Source of the DNA: Solimonas aquatica | GTDB taxonomy: Bacteria > Pseudomonadota > Gammaproteobacteria > Nevskiales > Nevskiaceae | Assembly (NCBI RefSeq): GCF_900111015.1 | Contig: NZ_FOFS01000001.1 | Span: forward strand, 62,001-126,000 | Length of the DNA stretch: 64,000 nt | Reading direction: 5' to 3' | In this document: positions 1 to 8,942 of the stretch, piece by piece | How the letters are laid out: each line of letters opens with the position of its first letter | Numbering within the stretch: the stretch's first letter is position 1 | The notes under the pieces: generated by a model | What the model saw: the letters and a program-made list of their open reading frames with translations, nothing else | What the model was told of the DNA's origin: nothing | Databases searched by the model: none | Translations under genes and position numbers: made by a program

Positions 1-1084
1 GATAGCAGCGCTCGGCGCAGAACTGCGTGCGAAAGCCGCTGCTGGTGTCGTACTGATGGCGCAGCTGGGTGACGATGTAATCGCCGCCTTCGAACAGCGC
101 GCCGACGCGCTGCAGTTCGAGCGTCGCGCCCACGGTCATGGTCGGAGAGCCCGTGGTGATGCCGCGCACCTGCACGAAGCTGCGTGCGCGCGCCTGCAGC
201 GCGGCGCGTGCCCAGCTCTGCGCCTGCTCGCCGGCGAAGGGCACGTCGTTCACGCGGTAGCTGTCGCGCGTGCCGAAGGCGCGCTCCAGCACCTCGATGC
301 CATGACGATGACCCGCCGCCTCGCCGGCGATGTCGCTGGCCTGTGCCGACTCGTCGATCTGCGCCTTGGCGATCTCGTCGTAACCGCTGGCATGCACGCT
401 GCTGCGCTGATGCGCGAGGTCGGCGCTGATCTCCAGGGCCAGCAGCTCGTTGCCCTGCACCAGGGTCAGGCGCGGTGCGCTGGCGGCGCGCTGCGTGCGC
501 GAGGAGAAGTGCAGGGTGCCGTCGTCGATCCAGAGCTGCGCGCCGATGCGCTGCGCGCGCTCGCGCAGAAAGGCCAGGTCGGTCTGGTTCCACTGCTGCA
601 CCAGCGCGTGCGTGGGGCCTTCGGCATCGGCGGCCGCGCGCAGGCCGTGCTCGCTGGCCAGCTGTTCGGCGATTTCGGCATCGCGCAGGTTTTCGTAGGT
701 CTTGAAGCGCCGGGTCATGCGAAAGTCCATCAGCGCGTCCTCGGCGCAGATGCGCACTTCCGGCACGCTGCCCTGCGTGGCGCTGAGCGCCAGACTGCTG
801 AGCCGGCCCTTGAACACGGTGCGCGATTGCGCGTGCGGGCCCATGGACACCTGAATCTCGGTGCCGTAGTCGAGAATGCGGCCATCGAGATAGAGCAGGG
901 TTTCATCCGGCACACCGCGCTGCGGGCCGATGGCGCCCAGCGACAGGCGCAGGCGCTTCAGGCCGCAGCCGTCCTCTTCGATCTCCAGGCTCTGCGCATC
1001 GCGGGCAAGCTCCTCATGCTCGCGGCCGGCGATGAAGAACTGCGGACGGGTACTGTCGTAGAGCGGGCTGCTGGCGTCGGCCAT
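1..1084 (-). CDS. eCIS baseplate hub/spike protein, phage late control gpD-like (partial)
   Basis: The reading frame starts at ATG 1084 (MADASSPLYDSTRPQFF) and runs off the left edge without a stop, so about 360 N-terminal residues are seen. It resembles the phage late-control D / VgrG N-terminal hub family (Afp8-like) that links the tube to the spike in contractile injection systems. Typical features are the early beta-rich domain, the ALMDFRMTRRFKTYENLRDAE stretch and the inner domain with LVQQWNQTDLAFLRERA, characteristic of gpD-type hubs. It is the last eCIS gene visible and follows the DUF5908 gene by 3 bp, so it is translated in the same operon. The C-terminal spike part cannot be judged. 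Confidence 0.85.
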   Translation of the reverse strand, partial: MADASSPLYDSTRPQFFIAGREHEELARDAQSLEIEEDGCGLKRLRLSLGAIGPQRGVPDETLLYLDGRILDYGTEIQVSMGPHAQSRTVFKGRLSSLALSATQGSVPEVRICAEDALMDFRMTRRFKTYENLRDAEIAEQLASEHGLRAAADAEGPTHALVQQWNQTDLAFLRERAQRIGAQLWIDDGTLHFSSRTQRAASAPRLTLVQGNELLALEISADLAHQRSSVHASGYDEIAKAQIDESAQASDIAGEAAGHRHGIEVLERAFGTRDSYRVNDVPFAGEQAQSWARAALQARARSFVQVRGITTGSPTMTVGATLELQRVGALFEGGDYIVTQLRHQYDTSSGFRTQFCAERCY

Positions 1085-1087
1085 GGC

Positions 1088-1273
1088 TCAATCGTCCTGA
1101 TCGTGGTCGGCGTAGCGCGCCTGCAGCTGCCGGCGCAGCTCCCGCAGCAGCTGCGCGCGCTGCTGCTCGCTGAGCGCCGGCAGCGGCGCGGCCGCCGCGC
1201 CGCCCGCCGCACCATCACCGCGCGGCGCCTCCACGCTGATGTCTGAATTCACCTCACCGATATGCACGGGCAT
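1088..1273 (-). CDS. Small DUF5908-like eCIS protein
   Basis: A 61-residue acidic/basic protein (MPVHIGEVNSDISVEAPRGD...) with a short beta-like N-terminus, an Ala/Gly/Pro-rich linker and a helical Q/R-rich tail ending in DHDQDD. Small proteins of this layout (DUF5908) are found between the LysM tube-associated gene and the gpD hub gene in eCIS loci, which is exactly its position here. Role in assembly is unknown. Assignment rests on size, the MPVxIxE start and synteny rather than on a search. Confidence 0.6.
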   Translation of the reverse strand: MPVHIGEVNSDISVEAPRGDGAAGGAAAAPLPALSEQQRAQLLRELRRQLQARYADHDQDD

Positions 1274-1288
1274 GGTCAGCGGCTCCGT

Positions 1289-2503
1289 TCAGCGCTTGGG
1301 CTTGTCGCTGCAGCGGCAGCGGCAGTTGTCGCGCGGTTTGCTGCTGCCGGGCGCGCGCACGGGGCTGCTGCGGCGCGGCGGCAGGGCTTGCCAGGACGGC
1401 ACGCTGGGATCACTGCTGCTCGGTGCGCTGCTGCCGGCGGCGCCGCGTGTGGCGCGCAGCGGCACGCCGCTGCCATAGGGACGCAGATTGGCGCCGGCAT
1501 CGGGATCGCTGGCGGGCGCGCTCTGCGCGATGCCGAAAGCCTGGAAGCTGGCGCCCACCGCGCGGGTCTGTGCGGCGCCCCGGACCTGCGCGATGCTGGC
1601 GTTCACACCGCCCTGACGCGCGAGGCTCTGCGCGCTGCCCAGGGCATCGCTGCTTTTCCGGCTCAGCGGGGCATTGCCGGCGTCGGGCAGGGCCGCGCTC
1701 TGCACCAGGGGCAGACCGGCGCTGGGATCGGGCCGCGCCGCGGCGCTGTTGCTTCTGGCCACGCCGCTGCTGCCGCGCAGTGCGCCGGGCAAGGCCACTT
1801 CCACACCGTCTGCGAGCGACAGCGGATTGGCGATGCCATCGGCCAGCGCGCGCCAGGCATTGGGGTCCAGGCCCTTGCGCGCGGCGAGCTGCTGCAGGCT
1901 TTCGCCGGGCAGGGCCGGCACCACCTGCGAGGGCGTGGGGGCGCCGCCGCGCGTGCCGGGCGCGCCGGGTGGCGAGTCCCTGGGCCCGGGCGGTGGCTGC
2001 GCGCTGGGGCCGCCGCCGGAGACGATGGGATCGTAGCGATAGCTCGGATCCTGGCCCTTGATCGAGACCGCGACCTTGGCGCGCAGCGGCGTGCCGTCCT
2101 GCGCGAACAGATCCAGATCGATGTTGGCGCTTTCCATGATGCCCTGCACCAGGAAGCTGCCCCATTTGAACTGCACGCGCGGCGGTGCGGCGGAGGCACT
2201 GCCGCCGCTGGGCGGCCGCACGAACTTCTCCACGATCTGGGTCTTGCGGGTGACCGGCACCGGCGTGTCGGTTTCGCCTTCGTCGGCGCTGTCGAAGACC
2301 AGATCGAAGCTCACCGAGATTTCGCCGGTGCCCGGACTCTGCCGCGCCTGGCTGCCGCCCTGCTGACCACCGGCGGACTTGTTGCTGATCGCCACGCGCA
2401 GCGTGGTGGGATTGAACTGCACATCGATGGGCGTGCCGATCTCGCGGCCGCGATCATCGCCGGAGACTTCGCAGAGCTGCGCCTTGACCAGACCGCCGCT
2501 CAT
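1289..2503 (-). CDS. CIS tube/LysM protein (Afp7-like)
   Basis: 404 residues. The N-terminal ~150 residues (LVKAQLCEVSGDD..., VQFNPTTLRVAISNKS, VQFKWGSFLVQGIMESANIDLDLF) match the CIS-tube N-terminal family that joins the inner tube to the baseplate hub. A LysM-like segment follows at about 190-240 (LPGESLQQLAARKGLDPNAW). The last ~150 residues are low-complexity Ser/Ala/Pro/Gly and end in an unusual Arg/Cys-rich tail, CRCRCSDKPKR. The start ATG overlaps the upstream tube gene stop by 4 bp. The long disordered tail is atypical and may be a flexible linker. Confidence 0.85.
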   Translation of the reverse strand: MSGGLVKAQLCEVSGDDRGREIGTPIDVQFNPTTLRVAISNKSAGGQQGGSQARQSPGTGEISVSFDLVFDSADEGETDTPVPVTRKTQIVEKFVRPPSGGSASAAPPRVQFKWGSFLVQGIMESANIDLDLFAQDGTPLRAKVAVSIKGQDPSYRYDPIVSGGGPSAQPPPGPRDSPPGAPGTRGGAPTPSQVVPALPGESLQQLAARKGLDPNAWRALADGIANPLSLADGVEVALPGALRGSSGVARSNSAAARPDPSAGLPLVQSAALPDAGNAPLSRKSSDALGSAQSLARQGGVNASIAQVRGAAQTRAVGASFQAFGIAQSAPASDPDAGANLRPYGSGVPLRATRGAAGSSAPSSSDPSVPSWQALPPRRSSPVRAPGSSKPRDNCRCRCSDKPKR

Positions 2504-3030
2504 GCGCCGGCTCCCGGCAGCAGCAGATGCAGGCCTTCATGCGCGATGCTGAGTTCTTCGATGGCCAGCTCGCCGGTCTTGCCATTGAGTTCCGGGCCCT
2601 TGATCTTGGCCGGCAGGCCGCGCTCGAACACCCAGGTGGCGCGCACCTCGCCTTCGGCGCTCTTCACATAGATCAGGCCGTCGTAGCGCACGATGGGCCG
2701 CACGCCGCTGATGGTGGCCTGCATCCAGCGCCACAGCTCGACATTGGCCTGGCCCGCGTCTTCGAAGAACATGCCGCGCTTGAGCACCAGCAGCGGAAAC
2801 TTGCCGCGCCCGGCGCGCTTGATCACGCCGTTGTTGCGTCCGCCTTCCTGGTATTCCTGCACGTCCATCTCGATCTCCAGACCCGCGCATTCCTGGAAAC
2901 CGCCATTGCCCAGCAGATCGCCGCCACTCGGTGCCGGTGGCGCCGCGTCCAGGGCCTGCGCGCCGGAGACCAGCGTGGCGGCGCGGATCAGGCTCACTTC
3001 AAACTTGAAGGCGGGCAGCAGCTGTTCCAC
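2500..3030 (-). CDS. eCIS inner tube protein 2 (gp19-like)
   Basis: 176 residues, GTG start at 3030. The core (FQECAGLEIEMDVQEYQEGG, RAGRGKFPLLVLKRGM, LWRWMQATISG) is the T4 gp19/Afp1-type tail-tube fold that forms the hollow inner tube, and the C-terminal IEELSIAHEGL motif is shared with the other tube protein at 5054-5503. In Afp/PVC loci, a second tube-like protein in this place acts at the baseplate end of the tube; that role is inferred here from position. It is 4 bp from the sheath gene upstream and overlaps the LysM gene downstream. Confidence 0.88.
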   Translation of the reverse strand: MEQLLPAFKFEVSLIRAATLVSGAQALDAAPPAPSGGDLLGNGGFQECAGLEIEMDVQEYQEGGRNNGVIKRAGRGKFPLLVLKRGMFFEDAGQANVELWRWMQATISGVRPIVRYDGLIYVKSAEGEVRATWVFERGLPAKIKGPELNGKTGELAIEELSIAHEGLHLLLPGAGA

Positions 3031-3033
3031 CGG

Positions 3034-5040
3034 CTATTCCTCCAGGCTCAGCGTGCCGTCGCCGCTGCGGCGCAGGCTCAGCAGAATGAATTCGATGGGT
3101 TCGGCCGGCGCCACGCCGATCTCGGCGATCAGCTCGCCGCGATCCTGGTTGCGCGTGTCATGGCGCAGGCGCACGAAGAAGGATTCGGCCTCGGTGGCAC
3201 CGGCAAAGGCGCCCAGGCGGAACAGCTGGCGCAGCAGGTTTTCGATGGCGCGCTGCAGATCACGCCAGAGCTTGGGGCCGTTGGGTTCGAACACCGCCCA
3301 CTGCGTCTCCTGCAGCAGGGTCCGGCGCAGCATCAGCACCAGGCGCCGCACCGAAAGCTGCCGCCACTGCGGGTCCTGCGAGAGCGTGCGCGCCGCGATC
3401 AGATAAATGCCGTCGCACTCGCGGCGGTAACAGTTCAGATGCAGGGGATGAAAGACCTCGGCGCGCTGCGCGGGCACGCTTTCCGCAAACGACACGATCT
3501 CCGCCGCCAGCTCATTGGCCGGACCGTGTGCGATGCCGCGCGCCAGCTCCTTGCGCGCAATCAGGCCGGCGGCGGTGGCGCTGGGCGGGATGCGCCGCGG
3601 CGTGTCGCTGCCGCCCTGCGGCGTCAGCAGCCAGGGGTGATAGGCGGCGGCCCAGGCGCTGTCGAAGCGCGCGCGCCAGCGCTCGGCCTGCTGCTGCGAC
3701 AGCCCCGGCGGTACATCCAGCAGGGCAATCAGATCATGCGTCTGCTCGCAGAAGTCGATGATCTGCTGCTGGCGACGGATGATTTCATCCAGCTCGGTGC
3801 TGTTGCGCGGATCCAGCACCAGCTTCTGGAGCAGGGCCGGCGCCGCGGCGGTGCTCACGGTCTGGCCCACACTCACGCAGCTGGCGAACACGCCGCCGGC
3901 ACTGGCGGGATCGGCCTGCGCGGTGCTGCCCTGCCGCGCCCATTGCGCGGGCAGGTACAGGTCCGGCACCAGCAGCTGCGTCAGATCGCTCAGCTGCGCC
4001 AGACAGCAGAGGCCTTCGCCCGGCTGCTCCTCGGCGGCCGACCAGTTGGTATCGAAGAAATCATCGATGACGATGTTTTCGTAATCATCGACACCGGCTG
4101 TCTGCAGAACCGCCGTGCCGCGCAGCGCCTCGCAGTTGGCGCTGGCCGGCAGCAGTTCGGCCGCCGCCCAGTCGTAATGCGGCCAGACCAGCTCCGACTC
4201 ATTGCAGAGCACATCGGCCAGATAGCGCGGATGCGCGGGCGTCAGGCCCAGCTGCGAGTGCGTTTCGCGATAGCCGGCGGCGTCGCGCAGCATGAGGCTG
4301 GCTTCGATCACCTCGACCCGCTCGGGCGTGAGCGCCAGCGGTGCGTCGAACTGGATCAGCCAGCGTGAACCCGGACCGTCGGCATCGCGCCGCTGGCTCA
4401 GGCCACGGCACCAGCGCAGCTCCGGATCGGCGCCCGCATACCAGAGCCGCAGCAGGCTGCCGGCGCAGAGCTGGGTGTTGCGCGCCAGGCTCAGCCCGCC
4501 GGCTTCATTGCGGCAGGCCAGGCCGCGCGCGGCGAAGCGCAGCTCGATCTGCAGGCCGTCGCCCCAGCTGCCTTCATTGCGCGCGTAGAAGCCCAGGCTG
4601 CGGTTGGCGGCGAGCAGACCATCGAGACGATGCAGGGCGAGCTTCTGCAGATGATCCGGTGCGCTCAGCGGCGGCGTGGCTGGCGGCTGCGCGTGCACGA
4701 TGCGCACGATGTAGGCGCGCTTGCCGCCCTGCTCGAAGAAGCTCGCCACCGCATGAGGCAGAAAGCCCGGCCCTTCGTAAGTGCCGTAGAGGCGGCGGTA
4801 CTCATCGAAGCTGTTCACCGCCACCGCCACGCTGCGTTTTCGCGGGCGCGCGAACTCGCGCATCATCGCTGCGCCATCGGCATGCGACTGATCCACCAGC
4901 GGCACATAGGCCGGGCCGCGCGGCGCCACGCCGACGAAGGCGCAGACATCCATGCGCTGCGCGGACAGGCGCGGTGCGCTGCGCTCCGGCAAGGTGTAGA
5001 TGCCGGGCGCGCCGAGCGGCAGGCGGGCGGAGACGAGCAT
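3034..5040 (-). CDS. eCIS tail sheath protein 2
   Basis: 668 residues from ATG 5040 (MLVSARLPLGAPGIYTLPE). The open frame extends further upstream to 5244, but that part lies inside the preceding tube gene, so 5040 is chosen. N-terminal APGIYTLPE, the GGKRAYIVRI motif and the C-terminal block WAVFEPNGPKLWRDLQRAIE with VRLRHDTRNQDRGELIAEIG are hallmarks of contractile tail sheath proteins. A central ~250-residue insertion domain carries the divergence from the other sheath (5533-7440). It would polymerise around the tube and contract on firing. Confidence 0.92.
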   Translation of the reverse strand: MLVSARLPLGAPGIYTLPERSAPRLSAQRMDVCAFVGVAPRGPAYVPLVDQSHADGAAMMREFARPRKRSVAVAVNSFDEYRRLYGTYEGPGFLPHAVASFFEQGGKRAYIVRIVHAQPPATPPLSAPDHLQKLALHRLDGLLAANRSLGFYARNEGSWGDGLQIELRFAARGLACRNEAGGLSLARNTQLCAGSLLRLWYAGADPELRWCRGLSQRRDADGPGSRWLIQFDAPLALTPERVEVIEASLMLRDAAGYRETHSQLGLTPAHPRYLADVLCNESELVWPHYDWAAAELLPASANCEALRGTAVLQTAGVDDYENIVIDDFFDTNWSAAEEQPGEGLCCLAQLSDLTQLLVPDLYLPAQWARQGSTAQADPASAGGVFASCVSVGQTVSTAAAPALLQKLVLDPRNSTELDEIIRRQQQIIDFCEQTHDLIALLDVPPGLSQQQAERWRARFDSAWAAAYHPWLLTPQGGSDTPRRIPPSATAAGLIARKELARGIAHGPANELAAEIVSFAESVPAQRAEVFHPLHLNCYRRECDGIYLIAARTLSQDPQWRQLSVRRLVLMLRRTLLQETQWAVFEPNGPKLWRDLQRAIENLLRQLFRLGAFAGATEAESFFVRLRHDTRNQDRGELIAEIGVAPAEPIEFILLSLRRSGDGTLSLEE

Positions 5041-5053
5041 GAGCGGCAGGTTC

Positions 5054-5503
5054 TTATTCGTAGGTGATGCCTTCGTGCACCAGATGCAGCTCTTCCATCG
5101 CCACCTCGCCGCCGCCCTTGGCGGCCAGGGTCGGGCCCACCCATTTCTTGGGCTGGGCATTGCGCAGACGGAAGGAGGCCACCGGCGCGCGTGCCTCATC
5201 GAGCAGGGTGATGGTGACCTGGCGCTTGTCGTCGCCGCCTTCACGCACCTTCTTCATCCAGGCGAACAGGTCGGTGGAGCCCACCAGGCCGCGCTTGAGC
5301 GTCACATCCTCCTGCTTGAAGGTGTTGGCGATCTTGCGCACGGTGTTGAAGGACTCGTTGCCGTTGCGGTATTCGGAGTAGTTGATTTCCGTGCCCAGAC
5401 CGCTGGCATCGGAGAAACCGGCGACCACGCTGGTCTCGTCGCCGCTGCCGAGCGAGACCAGGAAGTTGAAGGCGCCGTAAGGGTTGTCGCGTTGCGTGGC
5501 CAT
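5054..5503 (-). CDS. eCIS inner tube protein 1 (gp19-like, major)
   Basis: 149 residues, ATG 5503. Compact T4 gp19/Afp1 family protein: NPYGAFNFLVSLG, FSDASGLGTEINYSEYRNG, DVTLKRGLVGSTDLFAWM and the C-terminal VAMEELHLVHEGI. The length matches canonical major tube subunits (about 145-150 residues). It lies 29 bp downstream of sheath 1 and 13 bp before sheath 2, the usual sheath-tube-sheath arrangement. Expected to form the stacked hexameric rings of the lumen that carries cargo. Confidence 0.93.
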   Translation of the reverse strand: MATQRDNPYGAFNFLVSLGSGDETSVVAGFSDASGLGTEINYSEYRNGNESFNTVRKIANTFKQEDVTLKRGLVGSTDLFAWMKKVREGGDDKRQVTITLLDEARAPVASFRLRNAQPKKWVGPTLAAKGGGEVAMEELHLVHEGITYE

Positions 5504-5532
5504 TGCGTCGTGCTCCTAGCAGTTGGTAAGCC

Positions 5533-7440
5533 TCAGGCCTTGGCGTCGGCGGTCCACTGGCCGACGCGGAAGATCACGTACTCGGCCGGACGCGAGGGCG
5601 CGATGCCGACCAGACAGATCATGCGACCGTTGTCGAGATCGTTCTGGGTCATGGTGCTGCGGTCGCAGCGCACGAAGTAGGCCTGCTCGGGCTTCTCGCC
5701 GATCAGCGCACCGTCACGCCACAGCACCAGCAGGAAGTCCTCGATGGTCTGGCGGATGTTCTTCCACAGGCGGTCGTTGTTGGGTTCGAACACCGCCCAT
5801 TGCGTGGCCTTGTCCAGCGAGTGCTCCAGGTAGATGAACAGGCGCCGCACGTTCACGTACTTCCATTCCGGATCGGAGCTCATGGTGCGTGCGCCCCAGA
5901 CCCGCGAGCCGCGCCCTTCGAAGAAGCGCAGGCAGTTCACGCCTTCAGGGTTGAGCACGTCCTGGCGCGGCTTGTTGATGTTGGCCTCGAAGCGCGTGAG
6001 GCCGCGCACCACCTCGTTGGCCGGCGCCTTGTGCACGCCGCGCTGGATGTCGCTGCGCGCGTAGATGCCGCAGACGAAACCCGAGGGCGGCAGCAGCAGC
6101 TTGCGCGGCGGAATGCCCGGTGCGGTGGGCACCAGCGGATCGAGGATTTCGATCCAGGGGTGATAGAGCGCGGCATAGCTGCTGTCGAACTTGCCGCGGA
6201 ATTCACGGATCTGGGTGATCGAGCTGTTCTTCGGGCCGTCCACCACGGCGATGCGGTAGCGCGCGGTCTCGGCGTGCGCGATCAGGCGGCCGGCGGCGTC
6301 GATGATCAGATCGTCGCTGGCAAAGCCGGACATGTCGGGCATGGCAACGATGGCGATGTCATCGATCTCGCCCAGGGCCTTGAGGCCGGTGGCCTTGACC
6401 TCGGCGTGATCGGGATCGGCATCGGCGCCTTCGAAGCTCGCCGGGCCCGGCACCGCCGTGCCGTCATTGCCGCCGGCGAGGCGCTTGGGCGCGTCGCGCA
6501 GTGCCTTCATCAGCCGCGCCGGTGCAAACGGATCGGTGGTGAGATCGGGCGTCCAGTCCAGCCAGACGATGGCGTTCTCGTCCTCCGGATGATCGGCTTC
6601 CAGCACCTTGCCGATGTGGCGATGCTGATCGGGATGCGCCGCCAGTTCGGTGTAGCTGTCCAGGCGGCCGTTGTCGGCATAGACCTGCACCGCCATCTCC
6701 ACCAGATACACCTGCATATTGCCCAGGTCATCGGGCAGCGCCGCCGCCGGTCCGCCGGCGCTGCTGTAGAAACGCTGCTGGCCATTGCTGTCCACGCTCA
6801 CCACATAGAGCCTGGATTCGGTGAGCGGGTCATTGCTCTTGGGCAGGGTGCTCAGGTCCGCCGGCAGCGGCCGGATCAGCTCGATCACCGAGCCGTTCTT
6901 CACACGCTGCAGCTGCACGCCCCAGCTGGCGCGGTTGAGGATGTCGCTGGGATCGGCCGAATACTTGAACGCCAGATTCTTGCTGCGGCTCAGGCGCACA
7001 TCCACCAGTGCATTGCCGTAGGCGCCGGGCCAGCGCGCGCGCCAGGTGGCCTTGCTGCCATCGGACAGCGTGACCTGCAGCGAGGCGGTGTGGGCGCTGG
7101 CCGGGTCCGGCGTGGGCGGCGAGTTGTTGTCGGTGAAAACGCGCGAGACGTAGAGGCGCTGTCCGCCATTGGCGAAGAAGGCGCGCGCGGCATGCGCCAG
7201 ATAATTCACGCGCTCGTCGCCGGCGATCTGCAGCGGCTCCAGGCCGCCGTAGACGCGCTCGAATTCCGTGAACGAGGTGATCAGGCGTGGCTCGGTGCTG
7301 GAGGGGCCGCCCGCGTACTGCACCGGGCCGAAGCGGGTGAGGCCGGCAAAGCCGGTGGTGCTGGTCGGTACGCCTTCGATCGACTTCGAGCGGAAGCTGA
7401 CTTCTTCGACGTAGACGCCAGGGGCAAGATACTCAGGCAT
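5533..7440 (-). CDS. eCIS tail sheath protein 1 (major)
   Basis: 635 residues, ATG 7440. It begins MPEYLAPGVYVEEVSFRSKS, a signature sheath N-terminus, and ends with the conserved C-terminal domain: GRGSRVWGARTMSSDPEWKYVNVRRL, WAVFEPNNDRLWKNIRQTIE and GMAPSRPAEYVIFRVGQ-like residues (IAPSRPAEYVIFR). Residues of about 120-400 form a variable outer domain. It is probably the principal sheath subunit because it has the most canonical termini and directly precedes the canonical tube gene. Confidence 0.94.
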   Translation of the reverse strand: MPEYLAPGVYVEEVSFRSKSIEGVPTSTTGFAGLTRFGPVQYAGGPSSTEPRLITSFTEFERVYGGLEPLQIAGDERVNYLAHAARAFFANGGQRLYVSRVFTDNNSPPTPDPASAHTASLQVTLSDGSKATWRARWPGAYGNALVDVRLSRSKNLAFKYSADPSDILNRASWGVQLQRVKNGSVIELIRPLPADLSTLPKSNDPLTESRLYVVSVDSNGQQRFYSSAGGPAAALPDDLGNMQVYLVEMAVQVYADNGRLDSYTELAAHPDQHRHIGKVLEADHPEDENAIVWLDWTPDLTTDPFAPARLMKALRDAPKRLAGGNDGTAVPGPASFEGADADPDHAEVKATGLKALGEIDDIAIVAMPDMSGFASDDLIIDAAGRLIAHAETARYRIAVVDGPKNSSITQIREFRGKFDSSYAALYHPWIEILDPLVPTAPGIPPRKLLLPPSGFVCGIYARSDIQRGVHKAPANEVVRGLTRFEANINKPRQDVLNPEGVNCLRFFEGRGSRVWGARTMSSDPEWKYVNVRRLFIYLEHSLDKATQWAVFEPNNDRLWKNIRQTIEDFLLVLWRDGALIGEKPEQAYFVRCDRSTMTQNDLDNGRMICLVGIAPSRPAEYVIFRVGQWTADAKA

Positions 7441-7471
7441 TGCGAATCTCCTTAGGTAAAGCCACGGCGAA

Positions 7472-8326
7472 TCAGGTGAACAGAAGCGTGGTCCCGTCGC
7501 CGCTCAGGCATTCGCCCAGACGCAGCTGCGGGATGACGCGCGAGATGTTTTGCGTGTAAGCGGGCGGATCGCTCAGGCCGCGCAGCAGATCGCTCTGCGC
7601 GAAGCTGCCGGCGTCTTCCACCGGCAGCAGGCTGTCGAGCGCGGTGCCGGGCGCGGCGGGCGGCGCGAAGAAGGCCCACAGGCGCGCCGCGAAGGGACTG
7701 TTCAGCGCCGCGCCTTGTGCGGCCTTGCGATCCACGCAGAGCAGGAACTCGCCGCGTTCATCGCCATGACCGCGCGCAATGATGGTGGCGGCGGCAAAGC
7801 TGGCCTGCGTATCGGGCTGGGTCAGATACACGCGCGGCCAGGGAATCGGCTTGGCGCTGTTCAGGCTGGGCCCGCGCAGCACGCGGCCGCGCAGGGCGGT
7901 GACGCCGGGCGACAGCGGGTAGTCGGCGCCTGGCCAGAGCCAGGCTTCGCGGATGTTGGCGCCGCTGAGCACCGGCTGCTGCGCGGCGAGCAGCGGCGCG
8001 ATGCGCAGACGGCGCGGCACGTAGCGACGCTGGCCCGGCGCCTCGATGCGCAGCAGATGCGCGTAGCCCAAGCCCTTGGCGATGGCGTGATCCAGCAGCT
8101 TGCCGGCGCGATCCCGATAGAGCAGGGCGTGGCGGTCGGGACCATGCGCCATCAGGGTCTGATCGCAGGCGTAATCGCCGATGCCTTGCAGCTGCACGCG
8201 CAGCGCACCGCCGGCACCGGCGCCGCTCTGCGCATCGATCAGGCGGATGCCCAGGGCCAGACGCTGACGCCAGTCGCCGACCGCGACGGTGTTGTCCTCG
8301 CTCAGCAGCGGCGTGGGCGGAATCAT
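7472..8326 (-). CDS. eCIS-locus protein of unknown function with a beta-sandwich-like region
   Basis: 284 residues, ATG 8326 overlapping the stop of the DUF4255 gene (ATGA), so the two are translationally coupled. No family was recognised. The stretch PRVYLTQPDTQASFAAATIIARGHGDERGEFLL reads like a carboxypeptidase-regulatory-type beta-sandwich (value, A-T-x-A-x-G-D-x-R-G-E-F pattern), often seen in accessory surface domains. No signal peptide or membrane segment. Its place between the cap protein and sheath 1 suggests a structural or cap-associated role, which is inference only. Confidence 0.6.
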   Translation of the reverse strand: MIPPTPLLSEDNTVAVGDWRQRLALGIRLIDAQSGAGAGGALRVQLQGIGDYACDQTLMAHGPDRHALLYRDRAGKLLDHAIAKGLGYAHLLRIEAPGQRRYVPRRLRIAPLLAAQQPVLSGANIREAWLWPGADYPLSPGVTALRGRVLRGPSLNSAKPIPWPRVYLTQPDTQASFAAATIIARGHGDERGEFLLCVDRKAAQGAALNSPFAARLWAFFAPPAAPGTALDSLLPVEDAGSFAQSDLLRGLSDPPAYTQNISRVIPQLRLGECLSGDGTTLLFT

Positions 8327-8937
8327 GCGCTCACGCGCTCCTGGAAGCGTGCGTCGATCACCGGCAGCGCGGCGCGCGCACGCGGCGTGTCGATGCGCAC
8401 CACGCGCGCGACATAAGGCACGGTGAGACGGTAGTCGGTGGGCAGCGAGTCGAAGGTGCGCATCAGCGCTTCGGTGGAGATTTCCTCCAGCAGCACCTGC
8501 ACCGCTTCGGTGGTCGCGGCCTGCGGCTCGTCGGCCAGATGCGGCGTGGCCTGCGCGTAGAGCAGGGGCCCGGACAGTACCGGCGTGTACTCCAGTGCCT
8601 GCATCGCGCGGCCGAGAATCATGTGCTCGTGTTCGGCGTTGTCGGCCCAGGCGGTGAGCAGGTAATGCAGATCCAGCGCCAGATGTCCCTTGCCGTCGGC
8701 GGTGCCCACCGCCGACCAGGCCGCGCGCATGGCCTTGTTGAAGTCGATGCGATAGAGAAAGATCGACAGCGCGTAAGGGCCGATGGCGGTGTGCGTGTTC
8801 TTCGGCATCAGATCGTCGGTCTTCACCAGCACCGCGCGCGTGGTCTTGCCTGACACCGGCGGACGTTCGCTGAACGCCTGTGCGAGCAGGCGCTCGATGC
8901 TCTTGCCGACATTGGCGATGGCGTCGTAACCGGACAT
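8323..8937 (-). CDS. DUF4255 (Pvc16/Afp16-like) tail-terminator family protein
   Basis: 204 residues, ATG 8937. The sequence SGYDAIANVGKSIERLLAQAF, ALSIFLYRIDFNKAMRA, LALDLHYLLTAWADNAEHEHMILGRAMQALE is typical of the DUF4255/Pvc16 N-terminal domain. Afp16 family members cap the distal end of the particle and set tube length. This one contains little beyond the N-terminal domain. It is the second gene of the operon. Confidence 0.88.
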   Translation of the reverse strand: MSGYDAIANVGKSIERLLAQAFSERPPVSGKTTRAVLVKTDDLMPKNTHTAIGPYALSIFLYRIDFNKAMRAAWSAVGTADGKGHLALDLHYLLTAWADNAEHEHMILGRAMQALEYTPVLSGPLLYAQATPHLADEPQAATTEAVQVLLEEISTEALMRTFDSLPTDYRLTVPYVARVVRIDTPRARAALPVIDARFQERVSA

Positions 8938-8942
8938 GGCGA

